A DNA stretch of 64,000 nucleotides from an uncultured Lachnospiraceae bacterium (GTDB lineage: Bacteria > Bacillota > Clostridia > Lachnospirales > Lachnospiraceae). The stretch is from NCBI GenBank assembly GCA_902778165.1, contig CACYWQ010000012.1, positions 1 to 64,000 of the forward strand. Reading direction: 5' to 3'. The stretch's first letter is position 1. Each line of letters starts with the position of its first letter. A program made the position numbers and the translations under genes. The notes under the pieces were generated by a model, which saw only the letters and a program-made list of their open reading frames with translations, searched no databases and was not told where the DNA came from. Positions 5,692 through 13,160 of this stretch are shown here, one piece after another.

Positions 5692-7056
5692 CTATCCTAT
5701 ATAAATCTTGGTTTCAGGGTACTTAAGCCTGTTATCTTCACGGTGTTGTCCCGCAAAGAATACTACCATTGACAAAGGAGCGATTCTTCCTATGTACATT
5801 GCAAAGGTGATAAGCAGCTTACCGCCGGTATTAAGTATGGGAGTTACATCTCTTGTGAGTCCGACAGTGGCGGATGCACTTATAACTTCAAAAAGCCCGT
5901 CTTTTAATCCCACATCATTTATTATATTCAGAAGTATGGTCATTATAAGTACTGCAACGGCACTGACACTTATTATAACCGTTGATTTACGCATCTGTTC
6001 TGCCGTGATACGTCTGTTAAATATAGTGGTGTCATTCTCTCCGCGAATATATGACACGACATTCATGACGGCGAGGAAGAAGGTGATTGTCTTCACGCCA
6101 CCGGCGGTACCTACGGGCGATCCTCCTATGAACATGAGCGTATATGCCGCAACACAGGAAATATCTCTCATGGGAGCCTGAGGAAATGTATTAAACCCGG
6201 CTGTCCTGAAAGTAATCGATTCAAACAGACTGTTTAAGATCTTCTGAGACAGAGTCATTGAACCGATAGTATCCGGATTGGAATATTCCGTGATAAAGAT
6301 GATAAGTCCGCCCGACAGGATAAGTGTCAGTGTGATGATAAGACTTAACTTACTGTGTTCGGGAAGGCGCCTTATAATCTGCCGGGGAGAGATTCGCTTA
6401 GTCGCCCCATTTTTTACCGTGGAAGCTATATCGAACCATACCACATAGCCAATTCCTCCTGCGAAGATCAGGAACATGGTGGTGATAAGTATTAAAGGAT
6501 TGTCATAGAAGCCGGTTAAGCTGCTGTCGCCGATGATATCCATACCGGCGTTGCAGAATGCGGAAACCGAATTAAAGACTGAGATCGTGATGCCGCGGGT
6601 GATGCCGAAGCGCGGGATGAAGTCAATGGCGTAAATGGCGGCACCGATAAGTTCGAATATAAGGGTGGCCTTGATGACGCGGATAAGAAACTTAAGCACA
6701 CCCGAAGTGTTCCGCAGGTTAAGGGCATCCTGAAGTACGATCCTGTCTGATAAGGTGAATCTTCGATGCGCAAGGAGCATGATGAGTGAATATATGGTTA
6801 TGATACCGAGTCCGCCAATCTGTATGAGACATACGATTACGACCTTACCGAAGATACTCCAGTGATATGCGGTCGTAACGACAGTAAGACCCGTAACGCA
6901 TACAGATGTCGCGGAAGTGAAGAGAGCATCAGTAAATGCGGTTGCCTGACCGCTTGCTGAAGATATGGGAAGCATAAGCAGAACTGCTCCCAGAAGAATA
7001 GCCGCAAGAAAACTTAAAGGGATCAGCCTGACAGACGAAATCCTGTGTCTGAACAT
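5692..7056 (-). CDS. ktrB: KtrB-type potassium uptake channel
   Basis: 454 residues with four membrane-pore-membrane repeats of the TrkH/KtrB/HKT family. The four pore loops are visible: Ser-Val-Cys-Val-Thr-Gly-Leu (about 50-56), Ser-Ala-Phe-Cys-Asn-Ala-Gly-Met, Thr-Phe-Arg-Thr-Ala-Gly-Phe-Asn and Ser-Ala-Thr-Val-Gly-Leu-Thr near the C terminus, each with the conserved selectivity-filter glycine. It imports K+ together with KtrA, usually Na+-dependent. The start follows AAAGGAGAT by 8 nt. First gene of ktrBA, transcribed divergently from the aminotransferase gene. Confidence 0.92.
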   Translation of the reverse strand: MFRHRISSVRLIPLSFLAAILLGAVLLMLPISSASGQATAFTDALFTSATSVCVTGLTVVTTAYHWSIFGKVVIVCLIQIGGLGIITIYSLIMLLAHRRFTLSDRIVLQDALNLRNTSGVLKFLIRVIKATLIFELIGAAIYAIDFIPRFGITRGITISVFNSVSAFCNAGMDIIGDSSLTGFYDNPLILITTMFLIFAGGIGYVVWFDIASTVKNGATKRISPRQIIRRLPEHSKLSLIITLTLILSGGLIIFITEYSNPDTIGSMTLSQKILNSLFESITFRTAGFNTFPQAPMRDISCVAAYTLMFIGGSPVGTAGGVKTITFFLAVMNVVSYIRGENDTTIFNRRITAEQMRKSTVIISVSAVAVLIMTILLNIINDVGLKDGLFEVISASATVGLTRDVTPILNTGGKLLITFAMYIGRIAPLSMVVFFAGQHREDNRLKYPETKIYIG

Positions 7057-7115
7057 TCTGTTATATCTCCTTTGTAATAAACTGCTGACTGTATAAAAGT
7101 GTTACAACTTCATAT

Positions 7116-7143
7116 ATTGTAGCACTTATGCATGATTGGTCAA
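7116..7143 (-). promoter_or_regulatory. ktrBA promoter
   Basis: On the minus strand, TTGACC (complement of 7138-7143), 16-bp spacer, TACAAT (complement of 7116-7121). No riboswitch is recognised in the leader. Confidence 0.6.
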
Positions 7144-7172
7144 TACCGACGCGATCAGGGGTATGATATAAT
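7144..7172 (+). promoter_or_regulatory. Promoter of the aminotransferase gene
   Basis: TATAAT at 7167-7172 preceded by TGA gives an extended -10 element; the -35 region (TACCGA, 7144-7149, 17-bp spacing) is weak. It is back to back with the ktrBA promoter. Confidence 0.55.
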
Positions 7173-7219
7173 GAATGTGTTTGGCCTGGACTAAAGAATA
7201 GAAGGGATAAGGAGAGAAA

Positions 7220-8383
7220 ATGAAAGAACTGTCAGTAAGAACTGCCGATTTTACGGATTCGGTAATACGAAGAATGACAAGGATATCAAATAAATACGGA
7301 GCGGTAAATCTGTCTCAGGGATTCCCTGACTTTGATCCGCCAAAGGAGATTCTTAGAAGGCTTGCGGAGGTCTCCAAAGAGGATTTTCATCAATACTCCA
7401 TCACATGGGGAGCACAGAATTTCAGAGAGGCTCTCGCTGCCAAACAGAAGATATTCATGGGGATCGACATAGATCCTGATAAGGAGATAGTTGTCACCTG
7501 CGGAAGTACGGAAGCAATGATGGCGGCCATGATGAGTGTTGTTGATCCGGGGGATAAGGTCATAGTGTTCTCGCCTTTTTATGAGAATTACGGTGCAGAC
7601 ACCATATTGTCGGGCGCGGAACCGATATATGTACCTCTTATCCCACCGAATTTTTCTTTTGATGCAGATGTGCTGGAGAATGCATTTAAACAGGGCGCAA
7701 AGGCGCTTATTCTGTGTAATCCGTCAAATCCTTCAGGCAAGGTATTTACGCGTGATGAGCTTCTTGCGATTGCGGATCTTGCAATAAAATATGATACATA
7801 TGTCATAACGGATGAAGTGTATGAACATATAGTCTATGAACCTTATGAACATGTTTATATATCTACACTTCCGGGAATGAGAGAGCGGACCGTATGCTGT
7901 TCTTCATTGTCAAAAACCTATTCCATAACAGGTTGGAGGCTCGGATACACCATTGCTCCGCCAGAGATCACCGACACGATCAAGAAGGTCCATGATTTCC
8001 TTACCGTAGGAGCTGCTGCGCCGCTTCAGGAAGCTGTGATTCCGGGGCTTAGATTCGGGAAAGATTATTATACCGGACTTAAGGATACATATACCGGGAA
8101 AAGAGACCTGTTCTTAAAAGGACTGGATGATATCGGAATAAGACACACCAATCCCCAGGGTGCATATTATGTCATGCTGGATATATCGGAATACGGTTAT
8201 GATAATGATCTTGAATTCTGTGAGAAACTTTGTGAGAAGGTAGGCGTCGGCGCGGTGCCGGGCTCAAGTTTCTTCAGAGAGGATATTAACCATCTTATAA
8301 GGCTGCATTATGCCAAGAAAGATGAGACACTCCTTGCGGCACTTGATAGACTGGCGGATATAAAGGAGAAAATGAAGCGGTAA
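7220..8383 (+). CDS. Class I/II PLP-dependent aminotransferase
   Basis: 387 residues, fold type I. Visible motifs: the N-terminal Asn-Leu-Ser-Gln-Gly-Phe-Pro-Asp (about 30-37), Cys-Asn-Pro-Ser-Asn-Pro-Ser-Gly (about 164-171), Thr-Asp-Glu-Val-Tyr-Glu-His that contacts the cofactor, and Ser-Leu-Ser-Lys-Thr-Tyr-Ser-Ile-Thr-Gly-Trp-Arg with the Schiff-base lysine. A C-terminal Arg-Leu-His-Tyr-Ala supplies the substrate-carboxylate arginine. It is closest in feel to aspartate/aromatic or kynurenine-type aminotransferases, but the amino-acid substrate cannot be fixed. It starts 6 nt after GGAGAG. The downstream 2H protein follows in 13 bp, so they are probably co-transcribed. Confidence 0.88.
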   Translation: MKELSVRTADFTDSVIRRMTRISNKYGAVNLSQGFPDFDPPKEILRRLAEVSKEDFHQYSITWGAQNFREALAAKQKIFMGIDIDPDKEIVVTCGSTEAMMAAMMSVVDPGDKVIVFSPFYENYGADTILSGAEPIYVPLIPPNFSFDADVLENAFKQGAKALILCNPSNPSGKVFTRDELLAIADLAIKYDTYVITDEVYEHIVYEPYEHVYISTLPGMRERTVCCSSLSKTYSITGWRLGYTIAPPEITDTIKKVHDFLTVGAAAPLQEAVIPGLRFGKDYYTGLKDTYTGKRDLFLKGLDDIGIRHTNPQGAYYVMLDISEYGYDNDLEFCEKLCEKVGVGAVPGSSFFREDINHLIRLHYAKKDETLLAALDRLADIKEKMKR

Positions 8384-8396
8384 GCAGAAGGTGTAC

Positions 8397-8921
8397 ATGT
8401 ATCTTATAACGGCATATTTTGATGAAAAGACTAACAGCATATTGCAGCGCCATATAGATGCGATAGCGGAGGTTACGGGGAATACATATATGACGGATAA
8501 CCATGTTCCGCCGCATATGACTTTATGTGCATTCGAAGCCAGAAGTGCCGAAGTGTTAAAGCCGGGATTTGAGGTGTTCGCCGCGAGCATGAAGCAGACT
8601 GAGCTGATCATAGCCTCAGTTGCATTCTTTTTTCCGTATGTGATGTATGCGGCTCCTGTTCCGAGCACGATCCTGACTGAGATCCCCGGGCAGATTGCGC
8701 AGATATATTCGGATACTGCAGAAGTATCGATAAGTAAGTTTTATGGTGTTGACCACTGGGTGCCGCATATCACTCTGGCCAAGCGCCTTAATGAGGGACA
8801 GATGCAAAAGGCATTGGAGGTGATGCGGTCAGGATTCTCACCCATCACAGGTTTTATAACAGAGGTCGGACTCTCTGAGGTCAACCCGCATAAAGATGTG
8901 GAGAGGATAAGAATAAAATAA
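8397..8921 (+). CDS. 2H phosphoesterase / 2'-5' RNA ligase-like protein
   Basis: 174 residues from the ATG 5 nt after AGAAGG; a GTG 6 bp earlier is possible. Two His-x-Thr motifs define the family: Pro-Pro-His-Met-Thr-Leu (about 39-44) and Val-Pro-His-Ile-Thr-Leu (about 121-126), which together form the active site of the 2H superfamily (LigT, cyclic phosphodiesterases). Members act on 2'-5' or cyclic phosphates of RNA or nucleotides; the natural substrate here is unknown. Cytoplasmic, no membrane segment. It follows the aminotransferase gene, an association with no obvious pathway meaning. Confidence 0.8.
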   Translation: MYLITAYFDEKTNSILQRHIDAIAEVTGNTYMTDNHVPPHMTLCAFEARSAEVLKPGFEVFAASMKQTELIIASVAFFFPYVMYAAPVPSTILTEIPGQIAQIYSDTAEVSISKFYGVDHWVPHITLAKRLNEGQMQKALEVMRSGFSPITGFITEVGLSEVNPHKDVERIRIK

Positions 8922-8924
8922 GTG

Positions 8925-8976
8925 TTGACAGAAAAATACTTCGGTAGTAGAATTAAATTAATTCGAGAAGCGAAGT
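8925..8976 (+). promoter_or_regulatory. marR promoter with overlapping operator
   Basis: TTGACA (8925-8930), 17-bp spacer, TAGAAT (8948-8953). Overlapping it is an interrupted palindrome, 8938-8976: half-site ACTTCG-N6-GAAT (8938-8953), a 7-bp gap, and half-site ATTC-N6-CGAAGT (8961-8976), both centred at 8957. A repressor bound here would cover the -10 box, consistent with autoregulation by the MarR protein. Confidence 0.75.
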
Positions 8977-9006
8977 AATTGCGGACCACATGATAAAGGA
9001 CGGGAA

Positions 9007-9510
9007 ATGGGCTTAAAAGAGCAGAATTCAGCTGAAGAGAATTTCAGACAGTTCACGGATTATATAGATGAGATCAAGGAACTGCTGTCGTCGGATCTGT
9101 GGGGGAATATATTCCTTAACTGCTCGAAGAATGAAGTCCTGATATTCTGGCTTCTGTACCAGAAGAAGGAAGTCAATATGTCCGAGATCGCCGAATACAT
9201 CCATGTGCCGCTTAATACGGCTACGGGGATCGTGGGCAGGATGGAGAAGGGCGGACTCATAGAGAGGACGCGCAGTGAACAGGACAAGAGGATAGTGCTG
9301 ATCCGATTCAGTGAGAAGGGGCAGGCACAGTTTAACAGGCTCATAGCTGAGCTTATGAGCTACATGACGAAGATCTTAAGCGAATTTACACCGGAGGAGT
9401 TAAAGCTCATGGAGGGCATGATGGCCAAGGTCAAGGATGTGCTTAAGAACGAGAAGAAGAAGGAAGAGAAGGATACGGTCACAAAGGTCAGAAGGATCAC
9501 GATAGATTGA
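9007..9510 (+). CDS. MarR-family transcriptional regulator
   Basis: 167 residues. A winged helix-turn-helix spans about 40-110: a Ser-Glu-Ile-Ala-Glu-Tyr-Ile helix, the recognition helix around Asn-Thr-Ala-Thr-Gly-Ile-Val-Gly-Arg-Met-Glu-Lys-Gly-Gly-Leu-Ile and the wing Asp-Lys-Arg-Ile-Val-Leu-Ile, typical of MarR dimers. The last 30 residues are a Lys/Glu-rich extension ending in TKVRRITID, nearly the same tail as in the 79-residue protein encoded at 10795. It is followed by the ArsA-like ATPase locus and probably represses both itself and that locus through matching operators. The ligand is unknown. Confidence 0.85.
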   Translation: MGLKEQNSAEENFRQFTDYIDEIKELLSSDLWGNIFLNCSKNEVLIFWLLYQKKEVNMSEIAEYIHVPLNTATGIVGRMEKGGLIERTRSEQDKRIVLIRFSEKGQAQFNRLIAELMSYMTKILSEFTPEELKLMEGMMAKVKDVLKNEKKKEEKDTVTKVRRITID

Positions 9511-9623
9511 CTTCAATCGCGAGACTGTGACCTAAGGATCATGAACTGATAGCCAGACAGAACAGATATCACCTACATAGACAGGATAACGGGCAGCATG
9601 GGCTGCCTGTAAAAAAGGCGAAT

Positions 9624-9656
9624 ACTTCGAGAACGGAAATATTCGAAACATGAAGT
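9624..9656. promoter_or_regulatory. Second probable MarR operator, before the ArsA locus
   Basis: Half-sites ACTTCG-N6-GAAA (9624-9639) and ATTC-N6-TGAAGT (9641-9656) separated by 1 bp. They match the halves at the marR promoter (8938-8976), which are separated by 7 bp. The site lies in the 210-bp gap between marR and the arsA pseudogene. No clear -35/-10 pair was identified beside it. Confidence 0.55.
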
Positions 9657-9720
9657 AAGCCGAGACGAACACAAAAGGCTGTGGCTGTTCGGCCGGAACA
9701 GAGATACAGGAGGAATGCAG

Positions 9721-10805
9721 ATGGATAAGAGGATCATCATTTTTACCGGAAAAGGCGGCGTAGGTAAGAGCAGTGTGGCGGCAGCTCACGCTCTTAAGAG
9801 CGCATCACAGGGCAGGAACACATTGCTTGTGAGCACGGATATGGCGCATAACTTAGGAGATATATTCGAGGTAAAGCTTGGGAGAGAGATAAGTAACGTA
9901 CGTGAGAATCTCGACCTGTATGAGATCGATCCGCAGTATGTCATGGAGAATGACTTTGAGGATATCATGAAGTATCTTGCGCAGCTCTTAGCAGGCAAGG
10001 ACATCATAGGGCTTGAGGATGTCGGGATGCTTCCTGGAATGGAGGAGTTGTTCTCACTTCTTAGGATCGCGCAGTTATATAAAAGTGACACATATGACAG
10101 GATCATCGTGGACTGTGCACCGACGGGCGAGACGCTCTCGCTCCTTAAGTTCCCGGAGCTGCTGTCGTGGTATATGGAGAAGCTCTTCCCCATAGGGAAG
10201 GTCGGGGTAAGGGTATTCAGTAGAAAACCCGGCAGCTTGCAGCTCAGAAAAAATCCGTTTAAAAAAACTCAATAGGTTCTTTCAAACGGATAATTAAGTA
10301 GCTGATGTATCTGCTGTATGACTTCAATGTTGACGGGCTCTATGTCAACAGGATACTTCCGCAGGATATCGGAAACGATTTCTTTGATGAATGGCTTGAC
10401 ATACAGAAGAAGTATATAGAGGAGATCGAGCAGACTTTTGCTGCACTCCCGATATACAGGATCCCGTGGTATGATGAGGAACTTAAGGGTGAAGACAACA
10501 TATTGAGGATAGTCAGGGATGTGCTTACGGGGGAGGAGATATTTGACACACGTGTCATAAATGACAGGGAGAAGTTTGAACAGACTGATGAGGGATATAT
10601 GCTTAAGGTAAGCATACCGGGCGCTGATAAGGGCGATATCGACCTGTATCAGGCACAGACGGATGTGGTCATTAAAACGGGGAACTTTAAGCGCAACATT
10701 CCGCTGCCGAACATATTAAGAGATCATGTGGTGGCGGGAGCAAAATACGTAGACGGGACACTTAATATAAGCTTTGTGAAAGGAGATGATCCGGATGATG
10801 AATAA
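9721..10805 (+). pseudogene. ArsA-like ATPase, disrupted by an internal deletion
   Basis: The N-terminal half (9721-10275, 184 residues from the ATG 7 nt after AGGAGG) has the deviant Walker A Gly-Lys-Gly-Gly-Val-Gly-Lys-Ser-Ser and the switch Asp-Cys-Ala-Pro-Thr-Gly-Glu of the ArsA/Get3 family. It then drifts into about 20 unrelated residues and stops. The C-terminal half resumes in another frame at about 10302-10805 (Tyr-Asp-Phe-Asn-Val-Asp-Gly… then an HSP20-like ArsA C-terminal domain). Compared with the intact copy at 11108, about 60 residues of the central helical region are missing, and an inverted repeat sits at the junction. Both halves keep long frames, so the damage is recent. Whether the halves are made and work together is unknown; a functional ATPase is unlikely. 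Confidence 0.8.
10253..10291. repeat. Inverted repeat at the arsA deletion junction
   Basis: ATCCGTTT (10253-10260) and AAACGGAT (10284-10291) flank an A-rich/T-rich interior that extends the pairing imperfectly. It sits exactly where the ATPase reading frame is lost and may be the scar of a small mobile element. Confidence 0.5.
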
Positions 10806-11034
10806 AGAGATGCTTGGAAGAATAAAGACGGCAGCTGGTTTCCAGAGACAGGCGATACGGGCGCTTATTCCGGAAGGGATGGAAGGGCATCTGGATGTCA
10901 TAGAAAGTGAGGTCAAAGCAATGTTTGCAGAGGCCGTGACCAAGGTCATGGCAGATCACGTTACAGGCGATCGCAAAAGTGATGCGTCTGAAGACAAGGC
11001 GGACACTAAGGTCAAAAAGGTGACGATAGACTGA
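10795..11034 (+). CDS. Small hypothetical protein of the ArsA locus
   Basis: 79 residues; AGGAG at 10781-10785 favours the ATG at 10795 (or 10798) over the one at 10786. It overlaps the end of the arsA pseudogene by 11 bp. The protein appears helical (residues about 3-58, with Met/Ala/Glu-rich segments), followed by a charged linker and the tail TKVKKVTID. This tail is almost the same as the C terminus of the MarR regulator encoded at 9007 (TKVRRITID). It has no signal peptide, membrane helix or recognised domain. Location between two ArsA-like ATPases suggests a client, adaptor or regulator of them (inference). Confidence 0.75.
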   Translation: MMNKEMLGRIKTAAGFQRQAIRALIPEGMEGHLDVIESEVKAMFAEAVTKVMADHVTGDRKSDASEDKADTKVKKVTID

Positions 11035-11107
11035 ACGTTTATCTGTGATCACGAAATGAGGAAACCACAGAATCGCAGGAATACAATGTAACGGAATGGA
11101 GATCAAT

Positions 11108-12277
11108 ATGCGAATAATCATATACACAGGAAAAGGCGGAGTGGGCAAGACCAGTATGGCGGCAGCCACTGCATGTAAGATCGCCGGAAGCGGTAAGAGA
11201 GTGATGATCATGAGCACGGATCAGGCGCACAGCTTAGGTGATGCATTCGACTGTCATATAGGAAGCGAACCGACGCTTATCACGGAAAATCTGTATGCGC
11301 TTGAGACAGATACTGTTGCAGAAAGTGAGAAAAGCTGGGGGAATCTCAAGGACTACTTTAAGAGGCTCTTAACCCTTAAGGGCGGAAGCGGGATAGAGAC
11401 GGAGGAACTGCTGGTATTCCCGGGACTTGAAGAACTCTTCTCAATGTTTAAGATCCTTGAACTGTATGAAAGCGGTCGCTACGATATCATAATAGTCGAC
11501 TGCGCACCGACAGGTGAGACGCTTTCACTTTTACGTTATCCGGAAAGATTCGCGGGCCTTATGGAGAAGGTTCTGCCGATGAAGAAGGCAGGAGTTAAGA
11601 CGGTCGGACCTGCGGTGGAAGCGATGACCAAGATCCCGATGCCTGACATGAACGTCTTTGATGATATCGAACGATTGATGGATAAGATGGGACGCCTTCA
11701 GGAACTCATGCTTAATAAGGATATCGTCAGCCTGCGCGTAGTGACGACGCCGGAGAAGATAGTCATTAAGGAGGCTGAGAGGAACTTCACCTGCCTGTAT
11801 CTCTATCACTACAATGTGGATGCGGTGATCGTGAACCATATCTATCCCGACAGAGCGATGGAGGGGTATTTCGGTAAATGGATGCAGCTTCAGCAGGAAG
11901 GACTTGATAAGATAAAGGAGAGCTTCAGTGAGGTGCCGAAGTTCTATGTGGAGTTACAGAGCGGTGAGATCAGAACGCTTGATGTGCTTAAGAAGGTCGG
12001 CGACATGATATTTGACGGACTTAACCCCGATGAAGTACTTTTTAAGCAGGAGATATACAGGACGGATACCGATAAAAAGATATTAAGTATCTATCTGCCT
12101 TTTGCAAGTAAGGATGAGCTTATCCTTGAACAGGAAAAAGGTGAGATCTCTGTGGGTGTTAAGAATGAGCGAAGGAGATTCCCCATCCCGGCCGGACTGT
12201 CGGGACTTAATATCGCAGGCGCGGCATTTGAGGACGGGTATCTCAATATAAGGTTTGGTGAAGAATATGATGACTGA
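11108..12277 (+). CDS. ArsA/Get3-like ATPase with HSP20-like C-terminal domain
   Basis: 389 residues; GGAG followed by 6 nt favours the ATG at 11108. Motifs: Walker A Gly-Lys-Gly-Gly-Val-Gly-Lys-Thr-Ser (about 8-16), switch I Ser-Thr-Asp-Gln-Ala-His-Ser-Leu-Gly-Asp-Ala-Phe, and Val-Asp-Cys-Ala-Pro-Thr-Gly-Glu-Thr. Residues from about 315 form a small HSP20-like domain seen at the end of many bacterial ArsA-family proteins. It lacks the second ATPase half of true ArsA, and no arsB, arsD, arsC or arsR lies nearby, so arsenite export is not indicated. A role in delivering membrane or metal-binding clients is possible. Probably under MarR control with the preceding genes. Confidence 0.85.
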   Translation: MRIIIYTGKGGVGKTSMAAATACKIAGSGKRVMIMSTDQAHSLGDAFDCHIGSEPTLITENLYALETDTVAESEKSWGNLKDYFKRLLTLKGGSGIETEELLVFPGLEELFSMFKILELYESGRYDIIIVDCAPTGETLSLLRYPERFAGLMEKVLPMKKAGVKTVGPAVEAMTKIPMPDMNVFDDIERLMDKMGRLQELMLNKDIVSLRVVTTPEKIVIKEAERNFTCLYLYHYNVDAVIVNHIYPDRAMEGYFGKWMQLQQEGLDKIKESFSEVPKFYVELQSGEIRTLDVLKKVGDMIFDGLNPDEVLFKQEIYRTDTDKKILSIYLPFASKDELILEQEKGEISVGVKNERRRFPIPAGLSGLNIAGAAFEDGYLNIRFGEEYDD

Positions 12278-12332
12278 TGTCAATAAGACTTTGTTCATAC
12301 CGCTTTACAGTAAGACTGATCATAAAAAACTG

Positions 12333-12387
12333 TTGACAGATTAAGAAGATGATATTAAGATAACATTGTTACGTAACAATGTTATCT
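12333..12387 (+). promoter_or_regulatory. tetR promoter and 30-bp palindromic operator
   Basis: TTGACA (12333-12338), 17-bp spacer, TAAGAT (12356-12361). Positions 12358-12387 form a perfect 30-bp palindrome with arms AGATAACATTGTTAC and GTAACAATGTTATCT. It covers the -10 box and the transcription start, so the TetR protein most likely represses itself here. Confidence 0.85.
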
Positions 12388-12405
12388 ATTTATATGGGCA
12401 GAATT

Positions 12406-13023
12406 ATGAAGCAGGATGTTGAGTACAAAAAAAGAGAATTGCTGATAGAAGCGGCTAAAAAGGAATTCCTTGAAAAGGGATATAATAAGGCATCGCTTCG
12501 GACTATATGTTCCAAGGCAGGAGTCACTACAGGCGCACTGTATTTCTTCTTTGAGAATAAGGCGGAACTGTTCGCCGCGATCGTGGATGAACCGCTTAAG
12601 GGGCTTAAGAAGTTAGTCGCCACACATTTTAAAGAAGACAGCATGTATATGTCGAAGCTCGGTTCGCTGAGTGAGATAGAACTGGATCATTCCGATGAGA
12701 GCGATATGTTCATTGAATATATATATGATTATCGCGACAACTTTATGCTGATACTCAATTCGTCGGAGAATACGGTGTATGAGAACTGCGTGGACGAGTT
12801 CGTAGTTATGATCGAGAAGTCGATACCAATGATGATGTCCGGCATGAAGGGATATACATATGATGAATATATGTCGCATTGGATGGCTCATCTGACGATA
12901 GATGCTTTCATCAATGTGATAAAGCACATAGAAGATAAGGAAGAAGCGAAGAGAAGGATGAGACCGATCCTTAATTACTTAGTCAAGGGCTGGGTTGAGC
13001 TGGTAATGGTGAAAGAGAAGTAG
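12406..13023 (+). CDS. TetR-family transcriptional regulator
   Basis: 205 residues from the ATG at 12406. ATGs at 12379 and 12394 are also in frame, but the first lies inside the operator; the ribosome binding site (GGGCAG) is weak, so the start is uncertain. The N-terminal helix-turn-helix contains Ala-Lys-Lys-Glu-Phe-Leu-Glu-Lys-Gly-Tyr, Thr-Ile-Cys-Ser-Lys-Ala-Gly-Val-Thr-Thr-Gly-Ala-Leu-Tyr-Phe-Phe-Phe-Glu-Asn-Lys (about 24-44), the classic TetR signature. The C-terminal part is the helical ligand domain; the ligand is unknown. It precedes an ABC exporter with a related palindrome before it, so it likely controls that exporter. Confidence 0.9.
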   Translation: MKQDVEYKKRELLIEAAKKEFLEKGYNKASLRTICSKAGVTTGALYFFFENKAELFAAIVDEPLKGLKKLVATHFKEDSMYMSKLGSLSEIELDHSDESDMFIEYIYDYRDNFMLILNSSENTVYENCVDEFVVMIEKSIPMMMSGMKGYTYDEYMSHWMAHLTIDAFINVIKHIEDKEEAKRRMRPILNYLVKGWVELVMVKEK

Positions 13024-13029
13024 GACTCA

Positions 13030-13095
13030 GGACAGAAGAACCGTCCCAGTGTCACGAAAACAGGACGAAAGAACCGTCCCCGTATCGGGGGCGGT
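13030..13095. repeat. Two copies of a REP-like GAAC-CGTCCC repeat
   Basis: AGAAGAACCGTCCC and AAAGAACCGTCCCC (starting about 13035 and 13069) are two direct copies of a motif that recurs as dispersed intergenic repeats in many Clostridia. The second copy can fold with the following GGGGGCGGT (13086-13094). It has no T tract, so it is not an ordinary terminator. Confidence 0.55.
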
Positions 13096-13107
13096 AAAAA
13101 ATAACAA

Positions 13108-13128
13108 TTACATAACAGCGTTATGTAA
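13108..13128. promoter_or_regulatory. Palindromic operator before the ABC exporter
   Basis: TTACATAAC and GTTATGTAA flank a 3-bp centre, a 21-bp perfect interrupted palindrome 33 bp before the ATPase start. It shares the ATAAC/GTTAT halves with the tetR operator, so it is a probable second TetR site. A TATATTAT-like -10 box follows at about 13132-13139. Confidence 0.65.
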
Positions 13129-13160
13129 AAATATATTATAGCGATAGGAGAAGGACAGAT

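Noticed and set aside
7057-7219. c-di-AMP (ydaO) riboswitch before ktrB
   Set aside because: The divergent region is only 163 bp and holds two promoters but none of the conserved ydaO elements.
9721-10805. Programmed frameshift or split-gene arrangement of the first ArsA-like ATPase
   Set aside because: A central segment of about 60 residues is absent compared with the intact copy, and there is no slippery sequence at the break, so a deletion is the simpler reading.
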